This document shows positions 1-7,791 of a DNA stretch of 64,000 nucleotides, in pieces. A program made the position numbers and the translations under genes. The DNA lies in NCBI GenBank assembly GCA_003676145.1, contig NAUB01000030.1:1-64000 (forward strand). Direction: 5' to 3'. The number at the start of each line of letters is the position of its first letter. Position 1 is the stretch's first letter. Below the pieces are notes generated by a model, which was not told where the DNA came from, searched no databases, and saw only the letters and a program-made list of their open reading frames with translations. The DNA comes from a gamma proteobacterium symbiont of Stewartia floridana. Its GTDB lineage: Bacteria > Pseudomonadota > Gammaproteobacteria > Chromatiales > Chromatiaceae.

Positions 1-36
1 CGTCGCTCATTTGGAGCAACCAAACTTCGCTCCTCG

Positions 37-99
37 CGCCTTGATTGGCGCTTTTTCAGGCGCAACAGGGCGCATTGGATTAGTGTTAACAGGCCCTAG
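37..99 (-). repeat. Dispersed palindromic repeat, long copy
   Basis: Read on the minus strand, this begins CTAGGGCCTGTTAACACTAA. Bases 60-98 are an exact 39-base inverted copy of 4449-4487. It continues into a small hairpin (GCGCC, six-base loop, GGCGC at 37-52) followed on the plus strand by five T residues, which could act as a terminator for plus-strand transcription. Shorter copies of the core occur near 7412, 13392, 13476 and 59830. No transposase is attached, so it looks like a MITE or REP-like element or the end of a decayed insertion sequence. Confidence 0.7.
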
Positions 100-257
100 T
101 CAGGCATGTGTGAAACGAAACACTCTTTTGCAATCCAATCTCTGTACATCTGGAGAATCTTTCTTTCACGTTTGTTGTTATTCGATTTTATCAACTCGAT
201 CGAATGTAAAACCTGCAATCGCTCCTTCTGTGTCAAACCACTGGTCAATTTAGGCAT
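96..257 (-). CDS. Small hypothetical protein, 53 aa
   Basis: An ATG at 257 opens a 53-codon frame that starts MPKLTSGLTQKERLQVLH and ends SHMPD. A GGAGAG stretch lies 8-13 bases upstream and could serve as ribosome binding site. The product is basic and likely helical, with no signal peptide or membrane segment, and I do not recognise a family. Its stop codon lies inside the CTAGGGCC core of the dispersed repeat at 60-99, so the gene may belong to a mobile or repeat-associated unit, or may have had its end defined by repeat insertion. Base use is AT-richer than in the neighbouring antiporter. It could also be a chance frame. Confidence 0.4.
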   Translation of the reverse strand: MPKLTSGLTQKERLQVLHSIELIKSNNNKRERKILQMYRDWIAKECFVSHMPD

Positions 258-481
258 TCGTCTCTCTCCGTAATTTTTTTTCTAGCCTATTTCCCTGCGA
301 CCGCTGCAAAGAAAAACAGGTAGCTGGACTACTGAGTTGTAACCAAGATCCTGCGTATTTACCCAAAAAACAACAACAACTGCGCTATCGAATGCAGTTA
401 GAGTTAAAGATAGATCAAGTCAGCAGAAATGGAAATACCCAAGTGTTAAACTTGGTTAATTTTTCCCAACAATTAGAATAA
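254..481 (+). pseudogene. Possible 3' remnant of a protein-coding gene
   Basis: An open frame without a credible start runs from 254 to a TAA at 479-481. From about 293 it reads like real protein (PCDRCKEKQVAGLLSCNQDP, then a hydrophilic tail rich in Gln, Leu and Asn ending in VNFSQQLE). The CxxC pair and the later Cys suggest a truncated metal-binding or secreted protein, but no family is recognised. The 5' part seems lost at the junction with the repeat and small ORF to the left. It may simply be chance coding potential. Confidence 0.25.
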
Positions 482-487
482 GTTATT

Positions 488-2236
488 TCACTGCTGCTTT
501 TTAGAGTGAGATGATTTCTTGCGCACTACATCCTCATCGGATACCACTAAAGTGTAGTTATCCTGCCGCACCCCCTTGAGCAGTTGATCGACGCTGTCTT
601 TTGGTACATCGATCATCTCCAGAGCAATGGCGCCCAGTCTGAGACTGCCTTCCAGAGCCTCCGGAAATGCGTGGCTTGCACCGGCGCTGACCTGATGACC
701 ACAGGCTTCGAGATCCCGGGCCCGAGAGATAATCGGCACGTGAGGATAGGTGTTTCTGATATGGGTGATTGCGCGCAAGGCGGTCGGTCCGCTGTTGACT
801 GTCAATACCACCAAAGAGGCAGTTCCAAGATTGGCGGCATCCAGAAGATCCGGATCACTGATATCACCATAGTAGACCGGCAAGCCATCCTTCTTTCCCT
901 GGGCTACCCGTTCCGGATTGGTATCAAACACAACCAAGGGCACGCCACTGGTATGCAGCAACACCGCAACGGTATGCCCTACTCTGCCATATCCGCCTAT
1001 GACCACCTTTTTCGGCACGTCTCCATGCTCCATCGGGTACTTGAGGTGTTCTGTATCCTGTTTTTGGCTGCTGATCCGCTTTGCCAGTCTGTCGCTGAGG
1101 CCGACCAGCAGCGGGGTTATCAGCATACTGACCGAGATCACCCCGACTGCCATGACAAAGGTACTGTCATTGATCAGTTCCAGCGCTTTGGCCGAGCCAA
1201 AAAGAACAAATCCGAACTCACCGCCCTGAGCCAGAAAAAAGCTGATTCGCAGGGCAATGGGTTTGGTCACACCGAACATCAGTGCCAACGAAAACAGCAC
1301 CAGAATCTTGATCGCTACGATCACCACAATGTGCTGCACGAACATCGATAACTCATCATAGATCGAGGAGAAATCGATGGACATGCCCACCGCGACGAAA
1401 AACAGGCTCATCAACAAACCCTTATAGGGTTCGATATAGGCCTGGATCTGTAATCGATAGCTGGAACCGGAGAGCAGCATCCCCATGACAAAGGCACCCA
1501 GCGCCATGGAGAGACCCGCCTGATCCATCGCCCAGGCGGCAAGAAAAACCGCCAGCATCACCACCAGCAGAAATCCCTCACGATTGGCCTGTTTTGCCAG
1601 ATGGTTGAGCACCACGGGAAGCACATAGCGCCCGATCACATAGACAGCGGCAATCATACCCACCACGATACCAAGCTGTTGCCACAGAGGAACATCGGCG
1701 GAGAGACGGCCGGCATCAGAGAGGATCGGTACGGCCGCCAGCAGTGGTACGATCGCCAGATCCTGCATCAGCAGGATTGAAAAAGCCGTCATACCGTGCT
1801 TGCTGGCGATCTCACCCCGATCATGCAGTATCTGGATGACGAATGCAGTGGATGAGAGCGCAAAGGTCAGACCGATCAACAGGGAGAGGGACCAGGAGGA
1901 TTCATAGAGGTGAACATAGAATGCAATCATCAATCCGGTAACCAGGATCTGCATCGACCCCAGACCGAATACTTCCCGACGCATTGCCCATAATCGTTTC
2001 GGTCGCATCTCCAGACCGATCAGAAACAGCAGCAACACAACACCCAACTCGGTGAAATGACGGACATCCTCAACATGTTCTGTCACATAAGGGCCGGGTG
2101 AGTAGGGTCCAACAACGATTCCGGCAACCAGCAGACCCAACACAGAACCAAGCCCAAGATGCTTGAACAAAGCAACGGCCACAGAGGTGGCAATCAATAA
2201 CATCAAAGCCGATACTAGGAAGGTATCCAGGTGCAT
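488..2236 (-). CDS. Kef-type monovalent cation:proton antiporter (CPA2)
   Basis: This 582-residue inner-membrane protein should exchange K+ (or Na+) for H+ under control of a cytoplasmic nucleotide-binding domain. About a dozen hydrophobic segments fill residues 1-385, with the family patterns LLMQDLAIVPLL near 155-166 and FFLAQGGEFGFV near 333-343. A TrkA-N (RCK) domain follows, with the dinucleotide-binding glycine motif GGYGRVG at 414-420. The C-terminus ends in a Lys/Ser-rich tail. Kef systems in enterobacteria are gated by glutathione adducts and paired with KefF or KefG; no such partner is visible here, so the regulating ligand is unknown. No strong ribosome binding site precedes the ATG at 2236. 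The family call is firm, the exact subtype (KefB, KefC or YbaL-like) is not. Confidence 0.9.
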   Translation of the reverse strand: MHLDTFLVSALMLLIATSVAVALFKHLGLGSVLGLLVAGIVVGPYSPGPYVTEHVEDVRHFTELGVVLLLFLIGLEMRPKRLWAMRREVFGLGSMQILVTGLMIAFYVHLYESSWSLSLLIGLTFALSSTAFVIQILHDRGEIASKHGMTAFSILLMQDLAIVPLLAAVPILSDAGRLSADVPLWQQLGIVVGMIAAVYVIGRYVLPVVLNHLAKQANREGFLLVVMLAVFLAAWAMDQAGLSMALGAFVMGMLLSGSSYRLQIQAYIEPYKGLLMSLFFVAVGMSIDFSSIYDELSMFVQHIVVIVAIKILVLFSLALMFGVTKPIALRISFFLAQGGEFGFVLFGSAKALELINDSTFVMAVGVISVSMLITPLLVGLSDRLAKRISSQKQDTEHLKYPMEHGDVPKKVVIGGYGRVGHTVAVLLHTSGVPLVVFDTNPERVAQGKKDGLPVYYGDISDPDLLDAANLGTASLVVLTVNSGPTALRAITHIRNTYPHVPIISRARDLEACGHQVSAGASHAFPEALEGSLRLGAIALEMIDVPKDSVDQLLKGVRQDNYTLVVSDEDVVRKKSSHSKKQQ

Positions 2237-3028
2237 AAGGTTCTTATATTGGTACTGAAGCTGAAGCCTGACTCACTACTCGCCGAGTATGACAGATCAA
2301 CCGTTTATTATTAAAATTAGAAACCTCAGATCTATTCACAATTTCGCTTCCCGGTGAATGATGGGGTTGAGGAAAATCCGCTAGATGGATTCTGCCATTG
2401 GCGGAGTGACGGATTATCCAGAGATTTCTTCGATATCATACTTCGTTCTTTGCAGTGCAGCTGTTTAACCTGCTCGGGACTTTTCATTACCAGTCCAAGA
2501 TATCCTCTTTAGTTTCACTGCCCTGGGAGATCATACCGTCTCATTACAGGCTGTTACAGTTGGCAATCCAACCTTTGGCAGATCGAGCCGCCCGCCAAGC
2601 ACAGATCGATTATGGCATGAGCGAAATTCGATTTGAATTTCCTCGTCTTTAACTACCCTATAAAATGTTGGGATATATTCTGCTTGTAATCATCCGCAAC
2701 TGAACTAGCTTCAAGCATGAGGAACCTCTGTTAAATCAAACACCAACTGTTTGACTGAAAGGATGCTCTCCAGATGGCTTTGCGGCTCGGTGATTGTCTC
2801 CTAATGAACGCCGTTCATTCCTAAAGCCGACTCGCATACACAGCTGGGTGCATCACGGGATTCATCAGAGGTTTCTCACATACTGAAATAGCCGAAATAA
2901 TGGCGATAGCTATCTCGGCTGGTATACCAGATACTTCGATAGTGCATTTTTATATCGTTTTTTCAGTTGGTTACAATGATTTTAGCATATTGCCTGAGCA
3001 TCCAGATCAATCGAGGGAGATTCTGAAG
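2237..3028. other. Intergenic region, no convincing gene
   Basis: About 790 bases separate the antiporter from the next small gene. A 65-codon frame at 2455-2652 was not accepted because it has no ribosome binding site or recognisable family. The only clear structure is the 17-base palindrome listed separately at 2803-2819. The region is moderately AT-rich and may hold promoters for both divergent neighbours. Confidence 0.5.
2803..2819. promoter_or_regulatory. Operator-like palindrome AATGAACG-C-CGTTCATT
   Basis: A perfect 8-1-8 inverted repeat lies about 210 bases upstream of the small gene at 3029. The size and symmetry resemble operators of dimeric repressors such as TetR-family proteins. 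No regulator gene adjoins it, so the assignment rests on symmetry alone. Confidence 0.3.
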
Positions 3029-3265
3029 ATGATTGAGTTCGACGCCAATGCAGTAGTACATATCAACGAAAACCTCTCTGCAGAAGAGATCCACAATATC
3101 GAAAAAGAGTTGTCCGGAGTCAGAGGTGTAGTCAGTGCCTGCGCTCATGTCAAAACGCCCCATTTGATGGTCGTCGACTACGACCCTCAATCCATACACT
3201 CCTGCGATCTGCTCTTTTATATTGAAAGAAATGGTGTACATGCCTCCCTGGTGGGCGGAATTTAG
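3029..3265 (+). CDS. Small HMA-fold-like protein, 78 aa
   Basis: I place the start at the ATG at 3029, which follows GAGGGAGA at 3013-3020; the longer frame upstream (from 2900) is less protein-like. The 78 residues have the length and beta-alpha-beta pattern of a ferredoxin-like heavy-metal-associated domain: a strand (AVVHINENL), a helix (SAEEIHNIEKELSGV), a strand with RGVVSACAHVKTPHLMVVDYDP, a second helix and a final strand. The usual CxxC copper motif is absent; only two Cys remain, at SAC and SCD. It might be a divergent metal- or ligand-binding domain in the cytoplasm. It is followed 93 bases later by another small gene on the same strand. The fold is inference. Confidence 0.6.
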   Translation: MIEFDANAVVHINENLSAEEIHNIEKELSGVRGVVSACAHVKTPHLMVVDYDPQSIHSCDLLFYIERNGVHASLVGGI

Positions 3266-3358
3266 GTTTTTTAGCTTTATCCGAATTCAGATCAATAACC
3301 ACACATAATTCATTCGTTATTATTCTGAAAAAGAAGGTGAGCCATTGAAAAAGTAGAG

Positions 3359-3604
3359 ATGCACAGTAAGAAAAGATTTAATATCCCACTGGAAGTACTA
3401 CTCGAAGCTAAAAAGTGTACTAAACATCATGCCTGTCTGACGGATGATGAGTACCAACTCTGCGGTATTCGCATCACTACGGAAAATCACGCCCGCATGG
3501 TTTGCGGCAAAGGCACAGAGTGTCCATACAGCTCCCAACTGGGGAACCAGGTTGTCTGTACCTGTCCTGTCAGACATGCCATCCACAGTAAATACGATAT
3601 CTAG
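3359..3604 (+). CDS. Cysteine-rich small hypothetical protein, 81 aa
   Basis: The 81-residue product has seven cysteines (residues 20, 26, 35, 49, 55, 67 and 69), including CTC at 67-69, plus several histidines. That spacing would suit binding of zinc or an iron-sulfur cluster in the cytoplasm; there is no signal peptide. I do not recognise the family. It lies just downstream of the HMA-like gene and may be co-transcribed. A weak purine-rich stretch (GTAGAG) precedes the ATG at 3359. Cys-rich coding is unlikely by chance in a frame this long, which supports the call. Confidence 0.55.
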   Translation: MHSKKRFNIPLEVLLEAKKCTKHHACLTDDEYQLCGIRITTENHARMVCGKGTECPYSSQLGNQVVCTCPVRHAIHSKYDI

Positions 3605-3717
3605 CCCACAGATGTGAGCGGCGCGCTGCATCCCTGCCTGCTATACATTGATCCGGCATCGACATAACATCAGAATCTCTCTCAACAGCAGACAATCCTA
3701 AACGAGGTAGAGTGAGC

Positions 3718-4407
3718 ATGCGGGAGTTCAGCGGTTTTCCGAAGCAGACCTTGCCGTTTCTAAAGAAACTTGGCCGCAACAACCAGCGGGAGTGGTTCAA
3801 CGAGCATAAGCAGGAGTACGAAACCTATGTGCGTGAGCCGGCGTTTGCCTTTATTGAAGAGATGGCGCCAAAACTGAAAGCCCTATCGGACCATTTTCAC
3901 GCGATCGCAAAAAAGTCAGGTGGATCCCTGATGCGGGTCTATCGGGATACCCGCTTCTCCAAAGACAAGACACCCTACAAAACCAATATCGGTATTCAGT
4001 TCAGACACCAACTCGGCAAAGATGTCCATGCACCGGGCTTCTACCTGCATATTGAGAACGGCGGCTGCTTCATCGGTGCAGGAATCTGGCACCCGGAATC
4101 GAAAACTCTGGGCAAAATCAGAAATTTCATTGCAGATAATCCGGCCTCCTGGAGCGCCTTGAAGGAGCAGACCGATTTCAGCAACCAGTTTGAGCTTGCC
4201 GGGGATTCACTGAAACGGGCACCAAAAGGATTCGCTCCGGACCACCCACTGATCGAGGATCTGAAGCGAAAGGACTTCATTGCCCTCAAATCTTTCGATT
4301 GTTCGCAGATCAACAGAGTGGATTTTGCCGATTTTGTGATGGATGGGTTTCAATCAACTGACCAGTTGATGCGTTACCTTTGTACAGCGGTTGAAGTCAA
4401 TTACTAG
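3718..4407 (+). CDS. DUF2461 family protein
   Basis: The 229-residue protein matches the DUF2461 (TIGR02453) family: it opens with a GFPKQTLPFLKKLGRNNQRE segment, carries the family hallmark of an Arg-rich core (RVYRDTRFSKDKTPYKTNIG near 78-97) and a glycine-rich GFYLHIENGG segment. The biochemical function of the family is unknown. I chose the ATG at 3718 because the GAGG at 3704-3707 is 10 bases away; a GTG at 3712 is possible but sits too close to it. The gene stands alone, with the next gene convergent across the dispersed repeat at 4449. It is full length for the family. Confidence 0.85.
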   Translation: MREFSGFPKQTLPFLKKLGRNNQREWFNEHKQEYETYVREPAFAFIEEMAPKLKALSDHFHAIAKKSGGSLMRVYRDTRFSKDKTPYKTNIGIQFRHQLGKDVHAPGFYLHIENGGCFIGAGIWHPESKTLGKIRNFIADNPASWSALKEQTDFSNQFELAGDSLKRAPKGFAPDHPLIEDLKRKDFIALKSFDCSQINRVDFADFVMDGFQSTDQLMRYLCTAVEVNY

Positions 4408-4448
4408 AAGGCTCACTCATGTGAGAGCAATCCGTTAATCAACACAAT

Positions 4449-4487
4449 TAGGGCCTGTTAACACTAATCCAATGCGCCCTGTTGCGC
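4449..4487 (+). repeat. Dispersed palindromic repeat, long copy
   Basis: These 39 bases start TAGGGCCTGTTAACACTAA and are the exact reverse complement of 60-98 at the window edge. The copy fills the gap between the convergent DUF2461 and GTPase genes; the stop codon of the GTPase gene is three bases beyond it. It contains the GTTAAC palindrome shared by all copies. Confidence 0.75.
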
Positions 4488-4490
4488 TGA

Positions 4491-5855
4491 CTACTTTGCA
4501 AGCTTCAGCCGCTGACGGATATCATCGCTGGCCTGTTGCAGAATTGAGTCCTTATCCACGCTATCGAGAATCTGCTGCACAATGGTTTTCGGACCGTCAC
4601 TACCCCAGGAGCGCCCCTGGGAGAAGTAGCGCTGTGCCGCCAGTCCCACCACATAGGTCGTATAGTAGCCCATGCCGCCTTGAGCAGCCGCAGTCACCAC
4701 GGTCGAAAGCCCGGCACTGCTCGCTTTGAGTGCACTGGCTGCGAGATTCACACTCCACACCGTGGCCATCAGCAGCGCCATCTGGGAACCGATGGTCTTG
4801 ATCAACTGTCCGGCTTCACCCCGGGTAACCGACATTCCGTAGACTCTTGCCAGATGCACAACCATTGAAGCATCCAGCGCCAAAGCCGCAACCAGGTCGG
4901 CAACCGGTATCGGGTTGACAGCGACCGCAATCCCTTTACCCAGGCAGTAGCCACGGATCACCCGCTCTGCCACTTCCTGGCGTATCGCAACCACCCGTTC
5001 AGCCACCTCATCACTCAACTGGCCGGCAAACAGACTGGCATTCAATGCAGAGAGCGCCATGCCCTCCTTTTCGATCAACATCCAGAGCGTGTCAGTCAAC
5101 TGCATGACATCCGCTTGCGGGGTTCTTCTGATCTCCTGCTCCTGACCCTGCTCATCCTCCTGCAGATAGATCCGCTCTGCGGGTCTTGCCGCTGTGGCTA
5201 CGATATATTCGTTCGAGACAATTCCGGCAAGTTTCTCCTGCAGGCTGCCGAGTAACAGTTCCAGTTCATCCGTGGTATATCGGTCAGCTTTATTCAGCAC
5301 CACCACCAAAGGCCGATTCAGTTGAGACAGCTTCTGCATTGCCTGAAGCTCCGTCTGGGTCAAATCACTGTCCACCACAAACAGTACCAGATCCGCGCGG
5401 CTCGCCACATCTTCGGCCATCCGTTCCCGCTCCTCGCCACTGATTTCGTTGATACCGGGCGTATCGATCAGAAATACCCCGGATGCCTCAACTTCACGCC
5501 AGGCCGCCATATCGCTATGGCGAGTCTCGCCGTGCAATGCACTGACTGCGAAACGCTGCTCGCCCAGCAGTGCATTCAGCAATGCGGATTTACCCACGCT
5601 GACGCGACCAAAAACCGCGATATGCAGATGTCCATGCTCCAACTTGTCGAGCATTGCCTGAACCTGGTGAAAATCGTCCTTAAGTGAATCGCGCACAGAT
5701 TCGGGTAGCCGGTCATCACTCAGCAGTTCACGCAAGTTCTCCCGCGCCAACTTCAGGTGGTCATCACTCTCCGATTGCTGCTCATCAATCTTTTTTGATG
5801 AGCTGTTCCAGGGTGAGCCGCGCAAAATGTTTTGCACGTGCTTCCAGATTTCCAC
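4491..5855 (-). CDS. Era-like GTPase with DUF697-type C-terminus (second of pair)
   Basis: This 454-residue protein has a complete G domain: P-loop GRVSVGKS at 83-90, switch II DTPG at 131-134 and NKAD at 188-191. Residues 1-75 form a charged, helical lead-in. The C-terminal part (about 300-420) is a hydrophobic, Ala/Gly-rich DUF697-like segment that probably associates with the inner membrane. Such proteins are related to bacterial GTPases of unknown cellular role. The start overlaps the end of the upstream GTPase gene by 71 bases, so the two are translated from one message. It ends against the dispersed repeat. Function beyond GTP hydrolysis is not known; a membrane-remodelling or septum-associated task is conceivable but unproven. 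Confidence 0.85.
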   Translation of the reverse strand: MEIWKHVQNILRGSPWNSSSKKIDEQQSESDDHLKLARENLRELLSDDRLPESVRDSLKDDFHQVQAMLDKLEHGHLHIAVFGRVSVGKSALLNALLGEQRFAVSALHGETRHSDMAAWREVEASGVFLIDTPGINEISGEERERMAEDVASRADLVLFVVDSDLTQTELQAMQKLSQLNRPLVVVLNKADRYTTDELELLLGSLQEKLAGIVSNEYIVATAARPAERIYLQEDEQGQEQEIRRTPQADVMQLTDTLWMLIEKEGMALSALNASLFAGQLSDEVAERVVAIRQEVAERVIRGYCLGKGIAVAVNPIPVADLVAALALDASMVVHLARVYGMSVTRGEAGQLIKTIGSQMALLMATVWSVNLAASALKASSAGLSTVVTAAAQGGMGYYTTYVVGLAAQRYFSQGRSWGSDGPKTIVQQILDSVDKDSILQQASDDIRQRLKLAK

Positions 5856-7293
5856 TCATTGTCTCCTCAAATTTATCCAAGACCAGACTTTTTTCCAGAG
5901 TTTCCCCCTGTTCGAGGGTTTCAATAACGGACTCACCCAGGCTCTGAAATATCAATCCATAAGCCACCGCGTGAGTCGCCCCGCCTGTGACCGTGCCCAG
6001 ACCGGGAAACGCTTTCAATACGTTTCCGGCCAGTGCCAACAGCAGAGTCATGCGCTTACCCACATGTTGACCGGCCTGCTCCACCAGCTGCTCAAGATCC
6101 ACATCTTTCACTCTTATCTCATAGAGTTCGCAGAGTGCACCGACCATTTTGATACCCAAATAACCTTGAATCAGTATATCGGTGCCCGGGCTGACCGCTG
6201 CCATCGCGCCAAGCATTGCCTTATGGGTATACTCTTTGACCAGTTTTTGTCCCTTCTGCTTCCGATACGCCACTGTCGCCGTATGGAGTTTTTCTGCACC
6301 GAGATGCAGCAGGCTTTGATCTCTCTGCTGCTCCAGGGTGTCTGTTTGCTGCTCAATCCTGTTGAGGATCTCTGCCAGAAGAGAATCCACCTGTGGCGGT
6401 CTTTCACGCATCACCCGCTTCTCATTCCCCTCTGCATCGATTCTGATCAACTCCTCCTGGCCACCAGCCTGAACTGACACCACTTTGTCGATCCCGGGCA
6501 GTTGACTGGCGAGCCGTTGCATAATGGCCGTCAGATCTTCATCGGTGTATCGATCCCGTTTATTCAGTGCGACAATCAATGGACGTTCAAAGGCCTGCAG
6601 CTCTTGCATTTCCCGGTGTTGATCCCGTGTCAGCTCAGCATCACAAACATAGACCACCAGATGGGCACGCCGTGCTTCTTCCCGGGCAATCTGTACCCGC
6701 GCTTCATTGCTGTCAAGGATACCGGGAGCATCGGTGAATATAAGTGGTTGATCCTGAATTTCACAATGGTAGTGCTCAACAGCCTTGGTGGTACCCGCTC
6801 TTGGGTCGGTCTGGATCTCCTCAACGCCGGTGATTGCCTTGATTAGCGCACTTTTACCGGCGGATACCGGCCCAAAAAAAGCCACATAGCGCTCGGCACG
6901 CTTGCTACGTTGATCCAGTTCATCAAGCTCCTGCCGCGCCTGTGAAACATCAACCCCTTTCTCATCGGCTTTTGCCAATGCGCTTTCAAACGCTTCACGA
7001 TCTTCAGGCAGTGGTACCTGCCGCTGTGCAGGAGGCTGCTGTTTCGCCGATTTACCGGGCTTCAACAGTCGCCAGATGAGAAAAAACAGCCCCAAGCTGA
7101 AGAGAAACAGCCCTACTCCATAGAAGATCAGCAGTCTGGGCGAGAGCTGATCGAGCAAATGCCAGATATTCAGAGCAGACTCAGTAAGTTGCAGAGTAAG
7201 CAATAGAATCAACAAGCCGAGAAACAGGATCAACATCAGCAGAATCAACCTGAATATTCGCTTCGATGATCGATTTTTCTGCTGCTCTGTCAT
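5785..7293 (-). CDS. Membrane-anchored Era-like GTPase with DUF697-type C-terminus (first of pair)
   Basis: The 502-residue product starts with a basic tail and two transmembrane helices (about 14-36 and 52-76), then a cytoplasmic linker and a G domain: P-loop GPVSAGKS at 141-148, DAPG at 188-191 and NKRD at 244-247. A DUF697-like hydrophobic region follows near 350-460. It shares architecture with the downstream GTPase but adds the N-terminal membrane anchor, suggesting duplication and specialisation; the pair may form a heteromeric complex at the inner membrane. The gene opens a two-gene operon. No other partner is nearby. The specific cellular function of this group is not established. Confidence 0.85.
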   Translation of the reverse strand: MTEQQKNRSSKRIFRLILLMLILFLGLLILLLTLQLTESALNIWHLLDQLSPRLLIFYGVGLFLFSLGLFFLIWRLLKPGKSAKQQPPAQRQVPLPEDREAFESALAKADEKGVDVSQARQELDELDQRSKRAERYVAFFGPVSAGKSALIKAITGVEEIQTDPRAGTTKAVEHYHCEIQDQPLIFTDAPGILDSNEARVQIAREEARRAHLVVYVCDAELTRDQHREMQELQAFERPLIVALNKRDRYTDEDLTAIMQRLASQLPGIDKVVSVQAGGQEELIRIDAEGNEKRVMRERPPQVDSLLAEILNRIEQQTDTLEQQRDQSLLHLGAEKLHTATVAYRKQKGQKLVKEYTHKAMLGAMAAVSPGTDILIQGYLGIKMVGALCELYEIRVKDVDLEQLVEQAGQHVGKRMTLLLALAGNVLKAFPGLGTVTGGATHAVAYGLIFQSLGESVIETLEQGETLEKSLVLDKFEETMSGNLEARAKHFARLTLEQLIKKD

Positions 7294-7411
7294 TGATAAA
7301 ACCTGATTGATACCTTTCTTGTTGACCTGGCAACCCTATCGGAGACCCACAGTCGCTCACTGTATGTCATGTTATTATTCATCAGGCAAGCGAATATGTC
7401 GTTAGCCGTCA

Positions 7412-7427
7412 CTAGGGCCTGTTAACC
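7412..7427 (+). repeat. Short copy of the dispersed repeat core
   Basis: CTAGGGCCTGTTAACC repeats the first 15 bases of the core found at 80-99 and 59830-59849. It lies 11 bases before the start codon of the gene at 7438 and may overlap that gene's leader. Confidence 0.6.
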
Positions 7428-7437
7428 GGAGTCTCCC

Positions 7438-7785
7438 ATGATCCTCCTCCCCAATTCACGTAATGCCTGGCAGACAGATCAGTTCAATGAGACATTAAAG
7501 CAAGAATTGGAGAGTGTCGACCCGATTAGCCTGCCATTGCAAAAGAATCTGGCACTCAGCAGCTATGTCAGTGATGAACCATTCAGTATCATGGTTATTC
7601 AGAGCCATCAGGAGACTCGAGCTATCCTGGTAAAAGTCGGAATCATCTACAGTGGAGTTGAAGCGGGCTGCAACTGCGCAGATGATCCTACCCCGATCGA
7701 GACGCAGCCAGAGTATTGTGAAATTATGTTATCGATCGACATCGACACCGCTGAAACCACCGTTGTCGATCCGCTGGCCAGCTAG
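7438..7785 (+). CDS. Hypothetical protein, 115 aa
   Basis: The ATG at 7438 is preceded by CCGGAGTC, a usable ribosome binding site. The 115-residue acidic protein has no signal peptide or membrane segment. Its central and C-terminal parts alternate hydrophobic residues as in a beta sheet (FSIMVIQ, RAILVKVGIIYSGV, YCEIMLSIDIDTAETTVV) and include a CNC pair near residue 79. It resembles small single-domain proteins of unknown function, and I do not recognise a family. It converges with the response-regulator gene, leaving only six bases between the stops. Regular codon use supports it as a real gene. Confidence 0.65.
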   Translation: MILLPNSRNAWQTDQFNETLKQELESVDPISLPLQKNLALSSYVSDEPFSIMVIQSHQETRAILVKVGIIYSGVEAGCNCADDPTPIETQPEYCEIMLSIDIDTAETTVVDPLAS

Positions 7786-7791
7786 GGGCTT

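Noticed and set aside
584-1351. Long plus-strand frame opposite the antiporter gene
   Set aside because: It is the antisense shadow of the antiporter and has no protein-like features.
2455-2652. 65-codon plus-strand frame
   Set aside because: No ribosome binding site, no recognised family and only part of it looks protein-like; chance is likely.
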